Made by a program: the position numbers and the translations under genes. This document shows, piece by piece, positions 17,511 to 25,777 of a stretch of 64,000 bases of DNA. Positions within the stretch are counted from its first letter, which is position 1, and every line of letters begins with the position of its first letter. This DNA comes from an uncultured Parabacteroides sp. (lineage in GTDB: Bacteria > Bacteroidota > Bacteroidia > Bacteroidales > Tannerellaceae). Under the pieces are notes generated by a model. That model saw only the letters and a list, made by a program, of their open reading frames with translations, had not been told where the DNA came from and searched no databases. Location of the stretch: assembly GCF_902493135.1 (NCBI RefSeq), contig NZ_CABUOD010000001.1, positions 159,075 to 223,074 on the forward strand. Direction: 5' to 3'.

Positions 17511-18890
17511 ATGCTTAACACTATTCTTTGTAAAAGGACGGCATTACCTTTTGGGCTGCTTTCATTGGCTCTGGTTCTGCCATCGTGTGGTTCTTCCGAA
17601 TACAAGAAGTATGCGGATAACCAGGCAAAACAGGTTGCTTCCATCCTTCGTGAGAACGGATGTATGCAATGTCACTCGGCTACGGCGGCGACTCCTTTCT
17701 ACGGTAATCTTCCTCTGATCGGCCCGACTGTCAAGGCGGATATGCAGGAAGGTACGCGTTATCTGGACCTGACGGCGATGCTGGAGGCGCTCGACAATGG
17801 CAAACTCGTTTCCGAAGCCGACCTGGCCAAGTTGGAAGATGCTGCTCTATCCGGTTCCATGCCTCCCGCCAAGTATTCGCATATGCCGATGCACTGGGGT
17901 ACGAACCTCGATAGCGACGAAAAGGCTATTTTGCTTTCTTGGGCGAAGGATGTCCGTAAGAAGAACTATTCGACACCTACCGTTGCCGAAGAATTTGCCA
18001 ACGAACCTGTACAACCGTTGATGGCTTCCATCCCGACCGATCCGGCCAAGGTGGCATTGGGTTTCGATCTCTATCATGACACCCGTCTTTCCGGCGATAA
18101 CACGATTTCGTGTGCTACCTGCCACGGATTGGCTACTGCCGGTGTGGACCGTAAACAATATTCCGAGGGTATAGACGGACAGTTCGGCGGTGTGAACGCC
18201 CCGACCGTGTATAACTCGGCTTTGAATATCCTCCAGTTCTGGGACGGACGTGCTGCCGACCTGAAAGAGCAGGCTGCCGGGCCTCCTTTGAACCCGGTCG
18301 AAATGGGCAGTCACTCCTTCGATGATATCTCGGTCAAACTGGCGGAAGACAAGGAATTGAGCAAACGATTCCTCGAAGTTTATCCGGAAGGTTTCAATCA
18401 GTCTACGATTACCGACGCGATCGCCGAGTTTGAAAAAACGTTGCTCACGCCGAGCCGCTTCGACAAGTATCTGATGGGCGATAAGACCGCTTTGACTGCT
18501 GAGGAGATCGCCGGCTACGAATTGTTTAAGGAGAATAAATGCGCAACCTGCCATACGGGTGTGAACTTGGGCGGTCAGTCCTTCGAGTACATGGGTATCA
18601 AGGATAATTATTTCGATTACCGTGGCACGGGGCTGACGGATGGTGACAACGGACGTTATTCCGTTACGAAGAATGAACAGGATCGCCATCGTTTCAAGAC
18701 ACCGACCCTGCGTAACGTGATGCTGACCCCGCCGTATATGCACGACGGTTCGATCGCGACGGTCGAAGATGCCATCCGTATCATGCACCAGTTCCAGATC
18801 GGTAAGAACATCTCGGACGCTGATACCAAGAGCCTTGTGGCATTCCTGAACACGCTCACCGGAGAATATAAGGGCGAGCTGCTACAATAA
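17511..18890 (+). CDS. Tri-haem cytochrome c peroxidase (MauG/CcpA family), lipoprotein
   Basis: A 459-residue exported lipoprotein (lipobox LPSC, Cys26). Three CxxCH haem-c sites are visible: CMQCH at 51-55 and two CATCH sites further on, the latter two in the positions of the di-haem peroxidase core. The extra N-terminal haem makes it a three-haem type. Segments such as NAPTVYNSALN, FWDGRAADLKEQA, PLNPVEMG and KTPTLRNV are typical of bacterial cytochrome c peroxidases, which reduce H2O2 in the periplasm. The start is fixed by the promoter element just upstream. A second, two-haem member is encoded at 42580-43689. Confidence 0.92.
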   Translation: MLNTILCKRTALPFGLLSLALVLPSCGSSEYKKYADNQAKQVASILRENGCMQCHSATAATPFYGNLPLIGPTVKADMQEGTRYLDLTAMLEALDNGKLVSEADLAKLEDAALSGSMPPAKYSHMPMHWGTNLDSDEKAILLSWAKDVRKKNYSTPTVAEEFANEPVQPLMASIPTDPAKVALGFDLYHDTRLSGDNTISCATCHGLATAGVDRKQYSEGIDGQFGGVNAPTVYNSALNILQFWDGRAADLKEQAAGPPLNPVEMGSHSFDDISVKLAEDKELSKRFLEVYPEGFNQSTITDAIAEFEKTLLTPSRFDKYLMGDKTALTAEEIAGYELFKENKCATCHTGVNLGGQSFEYMGIKDNYFDYRGTGLTDGDNGRYSVTKNEQDRHRFKTPTLRNVMLTPPYMHDGSIATVEDAIRIMHQFQIGKNISDADTKSLVAFLNTLTGEYKGELLQ

Positions 18891-18933
18891 AATCAAGAGC
18901 TTTACGTTATTGTAAAGTAAAACGATAACGTGT

Positions 18934-19395
18934 ATGCCCTTCCGCCTGGTACATATCATCCTCCTGCTGGTCGCTTTTGCGGGCACGGGGGAAGTGTGGA
19001 GCCAGGAGGAAGGGCTTGCTTCTTATTACCACAACCGTTTCCACGGTCGTAAGGCTGCCAGTGGGCGAGTCCATGATACGGACGAACTGGTAGCGGCCCA
19101 CAGGACGTATTCTTTCGGCACTTTCCTGCGTGTCACCAACCTGTCCAATATGAAGCGGGTGATCGTCTGTGTCACCGATCGCGGGCCTTTCCGCAAAGGC
19201 CGTATCATCGATGTCTCTGCCGGTGCGGCCGAACTCTTAGGATTTAAGAAAAAAGGTCTTGCCCGTGTCCGTGTCGAAGTCGTTCCGGGTAAAATAGATC
19301 TTAGTCTCCTCGACCTTCTCTATCCTAAGATTCCTTTTTTGGAAGTGGATCATCTTCGGGTGAGGCCGCCTTACAGGATCGATCTGAAAAAATGA
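18934..19395 (+). CDS. rlpA: RlpA-like septal ring/peptidoglycan protein
   Basis: A 153-residue exported protein with a leader ending near residue 23 (VWSQE). The rest is a double-psi beta-barrel of the RlpA family: GLASYYHNRFHGRKAASG, then GTFLRVTNLSN, VTDRGPFRKGRIIDVS and AAELLG. The SYY, H/D and TDRGPF positions are those of the RlpA lytic-transglycosylase fold. The C-terminal SPOR domain of the E. coli protein is absent, as in many short homologues. It acts in the periplasm or outer membrane on peptidoglycan. Confidence 0.88.
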   Translation: MPFRLVHIILLLVAFAGTGEVWSQEEGLASYYHNRFHGRKAASGRVHDTDELVAAHRTYSFGTFLRVTNLSNMKRVIVCVTDRGPFRKGRIIDVSAGAAELLGFKKKGLARVRVEVVPGKIDLSLLDLLYPKIPFLEVDHLRVRPPYRIDLKK

Positions 19396-19460
19396 TCTAA
19401 TGATTTTCTAATTTGACCTAAGAGTATTCTAATCGGATATTCGGGGTGATTCATGTTGCA

Positions 19461-19505
19461 GGTCTGTACATTTGCCGCAAAAAAGAAGAAGCAAATGTGC
19501 AGACC
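19461..19505 (+). promoter_or_regulatory. Promoter and near-perfect inverted repeat in front of the metal efflux operon
   Basis: A TACATTTG element (19467-19474) lies within the left arm of a 15-bp inverted repeat (19461-19475 and 19491-19505, one mismatch: GGTCTGTACATTTGC against GCAAATGTGCAGACC). The ATG at 19495 lies in the right arm. The centres are about 30 bp apart, so this could be an operator for a dimeric regulator, possibly the response regulator encoded at 25100. The initiation site would lie between the arms. Confidence 0.55.
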
Positions 19506-20763
19506 TGTTTTATTGATCCTGATGATGATCCATGTGTGGTCGGGAGCGGCACAAGAGGGGGCTGTCCGGCTGTCGTTGGATGATGCCCTTGAACGTTTCG
19601 CCGCTTGTAACCTGTCTTTGATCGCCGAGCGTTATAATATGGATATGGCGGAAGCACAAGTGGTACAAGCAAAGCTGTTCGAGAATCCGGTCATTTCACT
19701 CGAACAGAATATCTATAACCGCAATAACGGAAAGTATTTCGATTTGGGAAAGGAGGGCGAGGCTGTGGTGGAGATCGAACAGATGATCTATGTTGCCGGC
19801 CAGCGTAACAAGCGGGTCCGCCTGGAAAAGATCAATAAGGAGATGGCGGCATATCAGTTTGAAGAGGTGCTCCGCACGCTTCGGGGAGAGCTGAAGGTGA
19901 AGTTCGTCGATCTTTATTATACCCGGAAGTCCTTGTCGGTCTATGACCGGGAGATCGGGTATCTGGAAACGGTCTTAGATGTTTATAAGGAACAGAATGC
20001 GAAAGGAAATATCTCTCTCTTGGAGAAGTCGCGCATACAGGCTTTGCTGCTTTCGCTGAAACGGGAGAGGAGTGGCATTTCGACTGAGGCGGTCGCCTTG
20101 GAGGGGGATCTGCGTTTGCTTTTGGGGTTGAAGAGAGGAGAGGTCCTGGAACCGCTTTTCAATGAATCGGTGTTGGACAGCATCAGGCTGGATAAGCTTC
20201 CGTTCGCTGAGTTGAGTGCACGTATTGCCGAGCGTCCCGACCTGAAACGGGCGGAGGCGGGCATACGGGCTTCGGAGGCGGATGTGCGTTTGCAGCGGTC
20301 GCTCGCTTTCCCTGAAGTGAGTTTGAGAGGGGCTTATGACAGGGCGGGGAACTTCTGCAATAATTACTTTGCCATCGGGTTGAGTGTATCTGTCCCCGTC
20401 TTCAACCGTAATCAGGGAAATATCAAATCGGCACGCCTCTCCGTCCTCCGCAACAATAGTTTGGCGGAGCTGGCACGCAGGCAGGCGGATAACGAACTTT
20501 TTGCTTGTTACACGAAACTGGAAAAGGCATTGGAGCTTTACCGTTCCTCGGATTATGAGCTGGAACGGGATTTCAATCGCATCATCGAAGGGGTAAACGC
20601 CGGTTTCCAAAAGCGCAACATCAGCCTGTTGGAGTTTATCGATTATTATGAGGCTTATAAGGAGACTTGCTTGCAGTTATACGATGTGAAAAAGGGGGTG
20701 GTGATGGCGGTGGAGGAGTTGAACACAGTCGTGGGCGTTACTTTTGGATCAAGCCAAAAGTAA
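19495..20763 (+). CDS. Outer-membrane efflux protein (TolC/CzcC family)
   Basis: A 422-residue outer-membrane factor. Start at ATG 19495, because an ATG at 19453 lies upstream of the -7 promoter element. The leader is short (VWSGAAQ). Two OEP repeats follow: LDDALERFAACNLSLIAERY with helical stretches to about residue 200, then AELSARIAERPDLKRAEAGI and GLSVSVPVFNRNQGNI. Such proteins form the trimeric exit duct of RND pumps. The last residues (VTFGSSQK) are encoded by the ACTTTTGG/CCAAAAGT palindrome, which also precedes the stop. First gene of an efflux operon. Confidence 0.9.
   Translation: MCRPVLLILMMIHVWSGAAQEGAVRLSLDDALERFAACNLSLIAERYNMDMAEAQVVQAKLFENPVISLEQNIYNRNNGKYFDLGKEGEAVVEIEQMIYVAGQRNKRVRLEKINKEMAAYQFEEVLRTLRGELKVKFVDLYYTRKSLSVYDREIGYLETVLDVYKEQNAKGNISLLEKSRIQALLLSLKRERSGISTEAVALEGDLRLLLGLKRGEVLEPLFNESVLDSIRLDKLPFAELSARIAERPDLKRAEAGIRASEADVRLQRSLAFPEVSLRGAYDRAGNFCNNYFAIGLSVSVPVFNRNQGNIKSARLSVLRNNSLAELARRQADNELFACYTKLEKALELYRSSDYELERDFNRIIEGVNAGFQKRNISLLEFIDYYEAYKETCLQLYDVKKGVVMAVEELNTVVGVTFGSSQK
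20740..20761. repeat. ACTTTTGG/CCAAAAGT palindromic repeat, copy 2, overlapping the 3' end of the efflux gene
   Basis: The 22-bp sequence is identical to the copy at 10589-10610. Here it encodes the C-terminal residues TFGSSQK and abuts the TAA stop. It could form a hairpin at the end of the message or between the first and second genes of the efflux operon. Confidence 0.8.
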
Positions 20764-20800
20764 TAGGACAGATAAGAATTTAAAATATATCTCTATAAAT

Positions 20801-21889
20801 ATGAATAAGAAAACTCTTTTTCTACTCTTTCTTTTCCCTCTGTTCTTTTCATGTGGCAAGCAAGCCTCTATGCCGGAACAAACGTCTACGGGCCTGATGT
20901 TGACAGACAGTCTCCGGCAGGTGGTTTCGGTCGATACCGTACGGAGGACGCCTTTGAATGACGAGTTGTTGTTGAACGGTCGTGTCGCCTTCGATGCGGG
21001 GCAAGTAGCCCAGGTGTATCCTATCTTCGGAGGGACCGTTACGCAGGTGGAGGTTGAAGCCGGCGATTATGTGAAGAAAGGTGATCTCCTTGCCGTTATC
21101 CGAAGCAGCGAAGTGGCCGATTTCGAGAAACAGCAGAAGGATGCCGTCCGTCGGCTCGCCTTGGCCGACCGTAACCTCGAAGCGGTACGGGATATGCTCG
21201 GAAGCGGTACGGCCTCCGAACGTGATCTCTTGCAGGCCGAGCAGGAAGCCGCCGATGCGAAGGCGGAGGTGAAAAGGCTCCGCGAGGTGTATGACATCTA
21301 CCGGATCGGTTCCAATTCGACTTACGACATAATTTCTCCTGTCTCCGGCTTTGTGGTCGGGAAGAACATCAGCCGGGATATGCTGATCCGCTCCGACCGG
21401 GAAGAGGAGTTGTTTACCATCTCCGGTCTGGACAATGTCTGGGTGATGGCGGATGTGTACGAAGGCGATATCCGCAAAGTACAGGAAGGAGCACCTGTCC
21501 GTATCACGACGCTTGCCTACGGGAAGGACAGGGAGTTTGCCGGGACGATCGACAAGGTCTATAACTTGCTCGATAGTGAGAGCAAGACGATGAAGGTCCG
21601 TATCAAATTGAACAATAAGGATTATATGCTTAAACCGGGAATGTTTACGAACGTGTATGTACAATGCCGGGTGGAAGGGCCGCTTATGCCTCGCATACCG
21701 GCTCACGCCCTGATATTCGAGGGAGGCAAGCAGTATGTCGTGTGTGTCGGTACGGATAACCGCCTACGGGTGCGGGAAGTCGGTGTCTATAAGCAGACGG
21801 ACGAATACTGCTACCCGAATGCCGGACTGAAAGAGGGAGACGTGGTCGTGAACAAGAATGCTCTGCTGGTCTATAATGCTTTAAAATAA
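20801..21889 (+). CDS. RND efflux periplasmic adaptor (CzcB/CusB family), lipoprotein
   Basis: A 362-residue membrane-fusion protein starting at ATG 20801 (MNKKTLFLLFL); an upstream TTG frame merges with the previous gene and is not used. The lipobox is FFSC near residue 18. A lipoyl-type half-motif (GTVTQVEVEAGDYVKKGDLL) and its partner (ISPVSGFVVGKNI) flank a helical hairpin (residues 105-165), followed by the beta-barrel domain (LDNVWVMADVYEGDI). It bridges the outer-membrane factor and the RND pump encoded on either side. No His/Met-rich metal-binding segment is seen. Confidence 0.92.
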   Translation: MNKKTLFLLFLFPLFFSCGKQASMPEQTSTGLMLTDSLRQVVSVDTVRRTPLNDELLLNGRVAFDAGQVAQVYPIFGGTVTQVEVEAGDYVKKGDLLAVIRSSEVADFEKQQKDAVRRLALADRNLEAVRDMLGSGTASERDLLQAEQEAADAKAEVKRLREVYDIYRIGSNSTYDIISPVSGFVVGKNISRDMLIRSDREEELFTISGLDNVWVMADVYEGDIRKVQEGAPVRITTLAYGKDREFAGTIDKVYNLLDSESKTMKVRIKLNNKDYMLKPGMFTNVYVQCRVEGPLMPRIPAHALIFEGGKQYVVCVGTDNRLRVREVGVYKQTDEYCYPNAGLKEGDVVVNKNALLVYNALK

Positions 21890-21897
21890 GAAACAAG

Positions 21898-24800
21898 ATG
21901 CATACCTTTATAGACAGAATCATTACTTTCTCGCTCAGGAACAAGTTTTTCATCTTTTTCCTGACCGTGATAGCCGTTATCGCCGGGGCGGTCAGTTTCC
22001 TGCATACGCCCGTCGACGCTTTTCCTGATGTGACGAACACGAAGGTGACGATCATTACCCAATGGCCGGGACGGAGCGCGGAGGAGATCGAGAAGTACAT
22101 CACGATCCCGGTCGAGATAGCCATGAACCCGGTACAGAAGAAGACGGATATCCGGAGTACGACACTGTTCGGGCTGTCGGTCATCCATGTGATGTTTGAT
22201 GACGATGTGGACGATTTCTATGCCCGCCAGCAAGTCTATAACCTCTTGAACGATGCAGACCTGCCGGAAGGGGTGACACCGGAGGTACAGCCGTTGTACG
22301 GGCCTACGGGGGAGATTTTCCGGTATACGTTGCGCAGTGACAAGCGGACGGCACGGGAGTTGAAGACTTTTCAGGATTGGGTGATCGAACGGAAACTGAG
22401 GGCGGTCCCCGGAGTGGCGGATATCGTCAGCTTCGGAGGGGAGGTGAAGACCTTCGAGGTGAGTGTGAATCCGAACCAGCTGATCAACTACGGGGTGACG
22501 ACACTCGAGCTCTATGACGCCATTGCCAAGAGCAATATCAACGTAGGGGGCGACGTGATCACCCGGAGTTCGCAGGCGTATGTCGTCCGGGGGATCGGTT
22601 TGATCAACGACGTGAAGGAGATCGAGAATATCGTGGTGAAGAACATCAACGGTACGCCTATCCTGGTGAAGAACCTGGCAGACGTGCACGAGTCCTCTTT
22701 GCCCCGTCTCGGACAGGTCGGAAGGATGGAAGAGGACGACGTGGTACAGGGAATCGTCGTGATGCGGAAAGGGGAGAACCCCAGTGAAGTGATCGCCGCC
22801 CTGAAAGACAAGATCGCCGATATCCAGCAAAACTCGTTGCCGGAGGATGTGCGGATCGTCCCCTTCTATGACCGGGAGAATCTGGTGGACTTGGCGGTGC
22901 ATACGGTGACTCGCAACCTGATAGAGGGAATCTTGCTGGTGACTTTCATTGTGTTGATTTTTATGGCGGACTGGCGTACGACGGTCGTGGTGTCGATCAT
23001 CATACCGTTGGCGCTGCTCTTTGCCTTTATCTGCCTCCGGGCGATGGGGATGAGTGCGAATCTGCTCTCGATGGGGGCGATAGACTTCGGCATCATTATC
23101 GACGGGGCGGTCGTGATGGTGGAGGGGTTGTTTGTCGCACTCGACAGGAAAGCTCGTGAGGTGGGGATGCCTGCCTTTAACGTGATGAGCAAGATGGGGA
23201 TTATCCGGCATACGGCGAAAGACCGGGCGAAAGCTGTGTTCTTTTCCAAGTTGATCATCATCACGGCATTGGTTCCGATCTTCTCTTTCCAGAAGGTCGA
23301 AGGGAAGATGTTCAGTCCGTTGGCCTATACGTTGGGCTTCGCCCTGTTGGGGGCCTTGATCTTTACCCTGACACTTGTGCCGGTCCTCTCGTCGATGCTG
23401 TTGAAGAAGAATGTGAGGGAGAAACATAACCCGTTTCTGGTTTGGGTGAACCGGATGGCGACGGGGCTGTTTGACCGTTGCCATGCCCATAAACGGATGA
23501 CGGTGACGGTGACGACAGCGGTGGCGGCTGTCGGGTTATGGTGCTTCACCTTGTTGGGGACGGAGTTCCTGCCGCAGTTGAACGAAGGTTCCATCTATAT
23601 CAGGGCGACGCTTCCGCAGAGCATCTCGTTGGATGAATCGGTGGAACTGGCAAACCGGATGAGGCGCACGTTGGCTTCTTATCCCGAAGTCCGCCAGGTC
23701 TTGTCACAGACGGGACGGCCGAATGACGGGACGGATGCTACAGGTTTCTACAACATCGAGTTTCATGTGGACATCTATCCGGAGAAGCAATGGGAGAGCA
23801 AGCTGACGAAAGCGGAACTGATCGAAAAGATGCAGGACCGTCTGGCTATTTATCCGGGAGTGGATTTCAACTTCTCGCAACCGATCAGCGACAACGTGGA
23901 GGAGGCGGCCAGCGGTGTGAAAGGTTCTATCGCAGTGAAGGTGTTCGGCAAAGATCTGTACGAGTCGGAGAAGAAAGCGGTCGAGGTGTATAAGGTCTTG
24001 CAGACGGTGGACGGGATCGAAGATCTGGGCGTGATCCGCAATATCGGACAGCCGGAACTGAGGATCGAACTGAACGAATCCCGCCTGGCGCGTTACGGTG
24101 TGGCAAAAGAGGATGTCCAGTCGATTATCGAAATGGCGATCGGGGGGAAGAGCGCTTCCCTGCTTTACGAAGACGAACGGAAGTTCAATATCATGGTACG
24201 CTATGAATCCTCTTTTCGCCGCAGTGAGGACGAGATCGGCAAGATACTGGTTCCTGCACGCGACGGGGCGATGATCCCGGTCAAGGAACTGGCGGATATC
24301 CGCACGATTACGGGACCGTTGATTATCTACCGCGATAATCATGCCCGCTTCTGTGCCGTCAAGTTTTCCGTCCGCGGACGGGATATGGGGACGGCTGTTG
24401 CCGAAGCGCAGCAGAAGGTGAAGGAGCAGGTGCGCTTGCCGGAGGGTTATACGTTGAAATGGACAGGCGATTTCGAGAACCAGCAACGGGCCACGAAACG
24501 GTTGGCACAGGTCGTGCCGGTCAGTATCGCGATTATCTTTATCATCCTTTTCGTCCTCTTCGGGAATGCCCGTGATGCAGGACTGGTCTTGTTGAATGTG
24601 CCGTATGCCGCGGTCGGGGGGATTCTGGCTTTGCTGCTTACCCGTTTCAACTTCTCGATATCGGCGGGGATCGGGTTTATCGCTCTCTTCGGTATCTGCA
24701 TACAGAACGGGGTGATCATGATATCGGATATCAAAAGTAACCTGAAGGCGCGTAGCCCGTTGGATCAGGCCATCAAGCAGAGTGTCCGTTCGCGTGTCCG

Positions 24801-25023
24801 CTCCGTCTTGATGACAGCTTCAATGGCTGCTATCGGTCTGATGCCTGCGGCGCTCAGTCACGGCATCGGTTCGGAAAGCCAGCGGCCGTTGGCGATCGTC
24901 ATCATCGGCGGTCTGATAGGAGCGACCTTCTTCACTCTCTTCGTCTTCCCCCTGATGGTCGAAACCTTTTACCGGCGGATGCTGTACGATAAAGACGGAA
25001 AATTGTTGCAACGTAAATTATAA
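21898..25023 (+). CDS. Heavy-metal RND efflux pump (CzcA family)
   Basis: A 1041-residue inner-membrane proton/cation antiporter with 12 predicted transmembrane helices. TM1 is near residues 15-33, a large periplasmic loop follows (about 40-340), TM2-6 lie at 340-495, a second loop spans about 530-870 and TM8-12 follow to 1030. The fourth helix has DFGIIIDGAVVMVEG. The DFG...DGA...E pattern of two Asp and one Glu is that of divalent-cation pumps (CzcA, Co/Zn/Cd) and not of the Cu/Ag pump CusA. It is preceded by its adaptor and outer-membrane factor, and followed by a two-component system. Confidence 0.94.
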   Translation: MHTFIDRIITFSLRNKFFIFFLTVIAVIAGAVSFLHTPVDAFPDVTNTKVTIITQWPGRSAEEIEKYITIPVEIAMNPVQKKTDIRSTTLFGLSVIHVMFDDDVDDFYARQQVYNLLNDADLPEGVTPEVQPLYGPTGEIFRYTLRSDKRTARELKTFQDWVIERKLRAVPGVADIVSFGGEVKTFEVSVNPNQLINYGVTTLELYDAIAKSNINVGGDVITRSSQAYVVRGIGLINDVKEIENIVVKNINGTPILVKNLADVHESSLPRLGQVGRMEEDDVVQGIVVMRKGENPSEVIAALKDKIADIQQNSLPEDVRIVPFYDRENLVDLAVHTVTRNLIEGILLVTFIVLIFMADWRTTVVVSIIIPLALLFAFICLRAMGMSANLLSMGAIDFGIIIDGAVVMVEGLFVALDRKAREVGMPAFNVMSKMGIIRHTAKDRAKAVFFSKLIIITALVPIFSFQKVEGKMFSPLAYTLGFALLGALIFTLTLVPVLSSMLLKKNVREKHNPFLVWVNRMATGLFDRCHAHKRMTVTVTTAVAAVGLWCFTLLGTEFLPQLNEGSIYIRATLPQSISLDESVELANRMRRTLASYPEVRQVLSQTGRPNDGTDATGFYNIEFHVDIYPEKQWESKLTKAELIEKMQDRLAIYPGVDFNFSQPISDNVEEAASGVKGSIAVKVFGKDLYESEKKAVEVYKVLQTVDGIEDLGVIRNIGQPELRIELNESRLARYGVAKEDVQSIIEMAIGGKSASLLYEDERKFNIMVRYESSFRRSEDEIGKILVPARDGAMIPVKELADIRTITGPLIIYRDNHARFCAVKFSVRGRDMGTAVAEAQQKVKEQVRLPEGYTLKWTGDFENQQRATKRLAQVVPVSIAIIFIILFVLFGNARDAGLVLLNVPYAAVGGILALLLTRFNFSISAGIGFIALFGICIQNGVIMISDIKSNLKARSPLDQAIKQSVRSRVRSVLMTASMAAIGLMPAALSHGIGSESQRPLAIVIIGGLIGATFFTLFVFPLMVETFYRRMLYDKDGKLLQRKL

Positions 25024-25067
25024 AGAGATTGGGAGGTAAAGAATCACCCAACAATCATCATTTATCC

Positions 25068-25075
25068 TATATTTG
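25068..25075 (+). promoter_or_regulatory. -7 promoter element (TATATTTG) for the two-component genes
   Basis: TATATTTG fits TAnnTTTG and lies 24 bases before the response-regulator ATG. No clear -33 element. It suggests the regulators have their own transcript in addition to any read-through from the pump gene. Confidence 0.55.
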
Positions 25076-25099
25076 TAGTCCGATACACAAAAATATGTA

Positions 25100-25777
25100 A
25101 TGGCAAAGATATTATTAGTAGAAGATGAAATAAACATCGCCTCTTTCATCGAGCGGGGCTTGCAGGAGTTTGGCCATGAAGTCCGCGTGGCCAATGACGG
25201 GCAAGCCGGCTGGGAGTTGGTTCAGCAGGAGGATTTCCAATTGTTGATACTCGACATCATCATGCCGAAGATGAACGGCCTACAACTCTGTAAACAGTAT
25301 CGCCAGACGTATGGCTACCAGTCACCCGTTATCATGCTGACCGCCTTAGGGACGACGGACGATATCGTGAACGGACTGGATGCCGGTGCCGACGACTATC
25401 TGGTGAAACCTTTCAGTTTCCAGGAACTGGAAGCCCGTATCAAAGCCCTTTTACGGCGTACGGGGGCGGAACCTGCCGTACCGCTTCTGAGTTGTGGAGA
25501 CCTGACACTCGATCCGTCCAGCCACCGGGCGATCCGTGGCAAGGTAGTGATCGACCTGACCGTAAAGGAATACCGCCTGCTCGAATATCTGATCCAGAAC
25601 CAGGGGACGGCACAGAGCCGGCTGACCTTGCTGAAAAATGTCTGGGACAAGAACTTCGATACGAATACGAATGTGGTGGATGTCTATGTCAATTACCTGC
25701 GTAGCAAGATCGACAAGGATTTCGACCACAAACTGATCCGCACCGTAGTGGGAGTGGGCTATATGATGGAAGCATGA
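25100..25777 (+). CDS. OmpR/CusR-family response regulator
   Basis: A 225-residue two-domain regulator. The receiver domain has acidic residues at 9-10 (VEDE), the phospho-acceptor Asp52 (LLILDIIMPKMNG), Thr in MLTALGT and Lys in VKPFSF. The C-terminal winged helix (residues 130-225) has the OmpR-type signature VDLTVKEYRLLEYL and ends RTVVGVGYMM. It overlaps the kinase gene by 4 bases (ATGA). Location directly after the metal pump suggests it controls that operon; the inverted repeat at 19461-19505 is a candidate site. Confidence 0.94.
   Translation: MAKILLVEDEINIASFIERGLQEFGHEVRVANDGQAGWELVQQEDFQLLILDIIMPKMNGLQLCKQYRQTYGYQSPVIMLTALGTTDDIVNGLDAGADDYLVKPFSFQELEARIKALLRRTGAEPAVPLLSCGDLTLDPSSHRAIRGKVVIDLTVKEYRLLEYLIQNQGTAQSRLTLLKNVWDKNFDTNTNVVDVYVNYLRSKIDKDFDHKLIRTVVGVGYMMEA

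Noticed and set aside
21871..23490. Long open frame on the minus strand (539 codons) opposite the metal RND pump gene
   Set aside because: It lies completely opposite the pump, has a His/Arg/Asp-rich low-complexity composition, no recognisable domain and no promoter; typical shadow of a GC-rich gene.
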